In this document: piece after piece, positions 63,003-64,000 of the stretch
Layout of the letters: each line of letters begins with the position of its first letter
Numbering within the stretch: position 1 is the first letter of the stretch
From: Hydractinia symbiolongicarpus
Taxonomy: Eukaryota; Cnidaria; Hydrozoa; Anthoathecata; Hydractiniidae
DNA: 64,000 nt
NCBI RefSeq assembly: GCF_029227915.1
Contig: NC_079880.1
Location: forward strand, 4,962,001 to 5,026,000
Direction of reading: 5' to 3'
Program-made: the position numbers and the translations under genes
The notes under the pieces: generated by a model
The model's input: the letters and a program-made list of their open reading frames with translations, nothing else
Database searches by the model: none
What the model was told of the DNA's origin: nothing

Positions 63003-64000
63003 CGCATGAGACTTGTAGTTTTCAGAAATGTTTTCATTTTTGATGAGACGCTTAATGAACGTGGTTTAATCGCCAGCAAACGAAAACCCGCGATTTCCCG
63101 TAAATCCCGGGGTTGGCCCGTATATTTGAATGTATACAAAGAAAGTACCCTGTGAGTAAACTCATTTCCAAAACGATTTTTTAAATAATCTTTTCACCAC
63201 TAAAACGCATGAGACTTGTAGTTTTTAAAAATGTTTTCATTTTTGATGAGACGCTGAATAAAAGAAGTTTAATCGACGGCAAACGAAAACCCGCCATTTC
63301 CCGTAAACCCCGGACTCGACCCGTATAGTCAAAAGTATACAAAGAAAGTACCCAGGGAGTAAAATCATTTCCCGAACGATTTTTTATATTATTTTCTTTA
63401 CCACTAAACGCATGAGACTTGTAGTTTTCAAAAATATTTTCATATTTGATGGGACGCTGAATAAAAGAAGTTTAATCGCCGGCAAACGAAAATCCGCGAT
63501 TTCCCGTAAATCCCAGGCTTGGCCCGTATAGTCGAATGTATACAAAGAAAGTACCCTGTGAGTAAACTCATTTCCAGAACGATTTTTTAAATTATTTTTT
63601 CACCACTAAAACGCATGAGACTTGTAGTTTTTAAAAATGTTTTCATTTTTGATGAAACGCTGAATAAAAGAAGTTTAATCGCCGGCAAACGAAAACCCGC
63701 GATTTCCCGTAAATCCCGGCTTGGCCCGTATAGTCAAAAGTATACAAAGAAAGTACCCAGGGAGTAAACTCATTTCCCGAACGATTTTTTAAATTATTTT
63801 TTCACCACTAAAACGCATGAGACTTGTAGTTTTCAAAAATATTTTAATATTTGATGGGACGCTGAATAAAAGAAGTTTAATCGCCGGCAAACGAAAATCC
63901 GCGATTTCCCGTAAATCCCAGGCTTGGCCCGTATAGTCGAATGTATACAAAGAAAGTACCCTGTGAGTAAACTCATTTCCAGAACGATTTTTTAAATTAT
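63003..64000 (+). repeat. 7-monomer HOR of a third type, partial copy running off the window
   Basis: Repeats the order of 61584-62580, including CCCGTATATTTGAATG and GTAAAATCATTTCCC. It has small differences, such as TTAAATAATC and TTTTAATATTTGATGGG near 63843. The window ends inside its fifth monomer. Confidence 0.83.

Larger units (their letters stand above)
9557..64000 (+). repeat. 203-bp satellite array, right segment
   Basis: About 268 tandem monomers, nearly all 202-204 bp, in the same orientation and phase as the left segment and running off the right edge. Consensus G+C is about 39%. Subtypes differ mainly at: the word after CGCATGAGACTTG (TAG or AAG); the block GCTTAATGAAAGAGG / GCTGAATAAAAGAAG / GGTTGATGAAAGAAG; the core (CCCGCGATTT, CCCGCCATTT or TCCGCGATTT); and GTCGAATG against GTCAAAAG or GTCCAAAG. 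No gene other than the LINE is seen anywhere in the array. Confidence 0.98.

Noticed and set aside
1-64000. CRISPR array or bacterial repeat region
   Set aside because: The repeat is 203 bp with no unique spacers and no cas genes. The higher-order structure and the LINE are eukaryotic.
1-64000. Satellite derived from a tRNA or 5S rRNA gene
   Set aside because: I looked for A-box/B-box-like words and a cloverleaf in the monomer and found no convincing match. The dyads do not fit a tRNA layout.

Overview
The window is eukaryotic, and almost all of it is one satellite DNA. About 61 kb consists of roughly 300 head-to-tail copies of a ~203-bp monomer (about 39% G+C by hand count), all in one orientation and running off both ends of the window. 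No single-copy host gene, RNA gene, CRISPR array or bacterial feature is visible. The only non-satellite DNA is a ~2.95-kb non-LTR retrotransposon (LINE) at 6608-9556 on the minus strand. Its endonuclease/reverse-transcriptase protein most resembles the CR1/Jockey-type elements common in cnidarians, molluscs, annelids and other aquatic invertebrates. An invertebrate animal is therefore the best guess, but the species cannot be named from this sequence.

Each monomer has a constant layout. It starts with a 7-bp direct repeat (ATGAGAC) flanking a perfect 9-bp inverted repeat. A G+C-rich core follows, with CCCG boxes about 10 bp apart and a second, 10-bp dyad. Next comes a segment that in about half the monomers reads as a one-base-short CENP-B-box-like motif, and the monomer ends in a T-rich tract. 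Monomer subtypes are arranged in higher-order repeats (HORs) whose unit length changes along the window: 11-mers (2,232 bp) at 1019-5482; irregular 10-, 6- and 5-mers at 12290-16553; 7-mers (1,421 bp), partly paired into a 2,841-bp 14-mer, at 16554-26021; 6-mers at 30055-32490; 6- and 9-mers at 34216-38878; 3-mers at 39091-40308; 7-mers at 41932-44762; 5-mers at 47409-49440; 2-mers at 51673-52486; 6-mers at 52487-54610; 10-mers at 55129-59352; and 7-mers with internal 2-mers at 61584-64000. Less regular mosaic stretches lie between them.

This resembles a centromeric or pericentromeric array, such as human alpha satellite, that is being reshaped by unequal exchange. Centromere function itself cannot be shown from sequence alone. 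The many short open reading frames of 60-175 codons are by-products of the monomer sequence and are not annotated as genes. HOR boundaries were placed by eye on the conserved CGCATGAG (or CGCATAAG) word and may be off by some tens of bases in mosaic parts.
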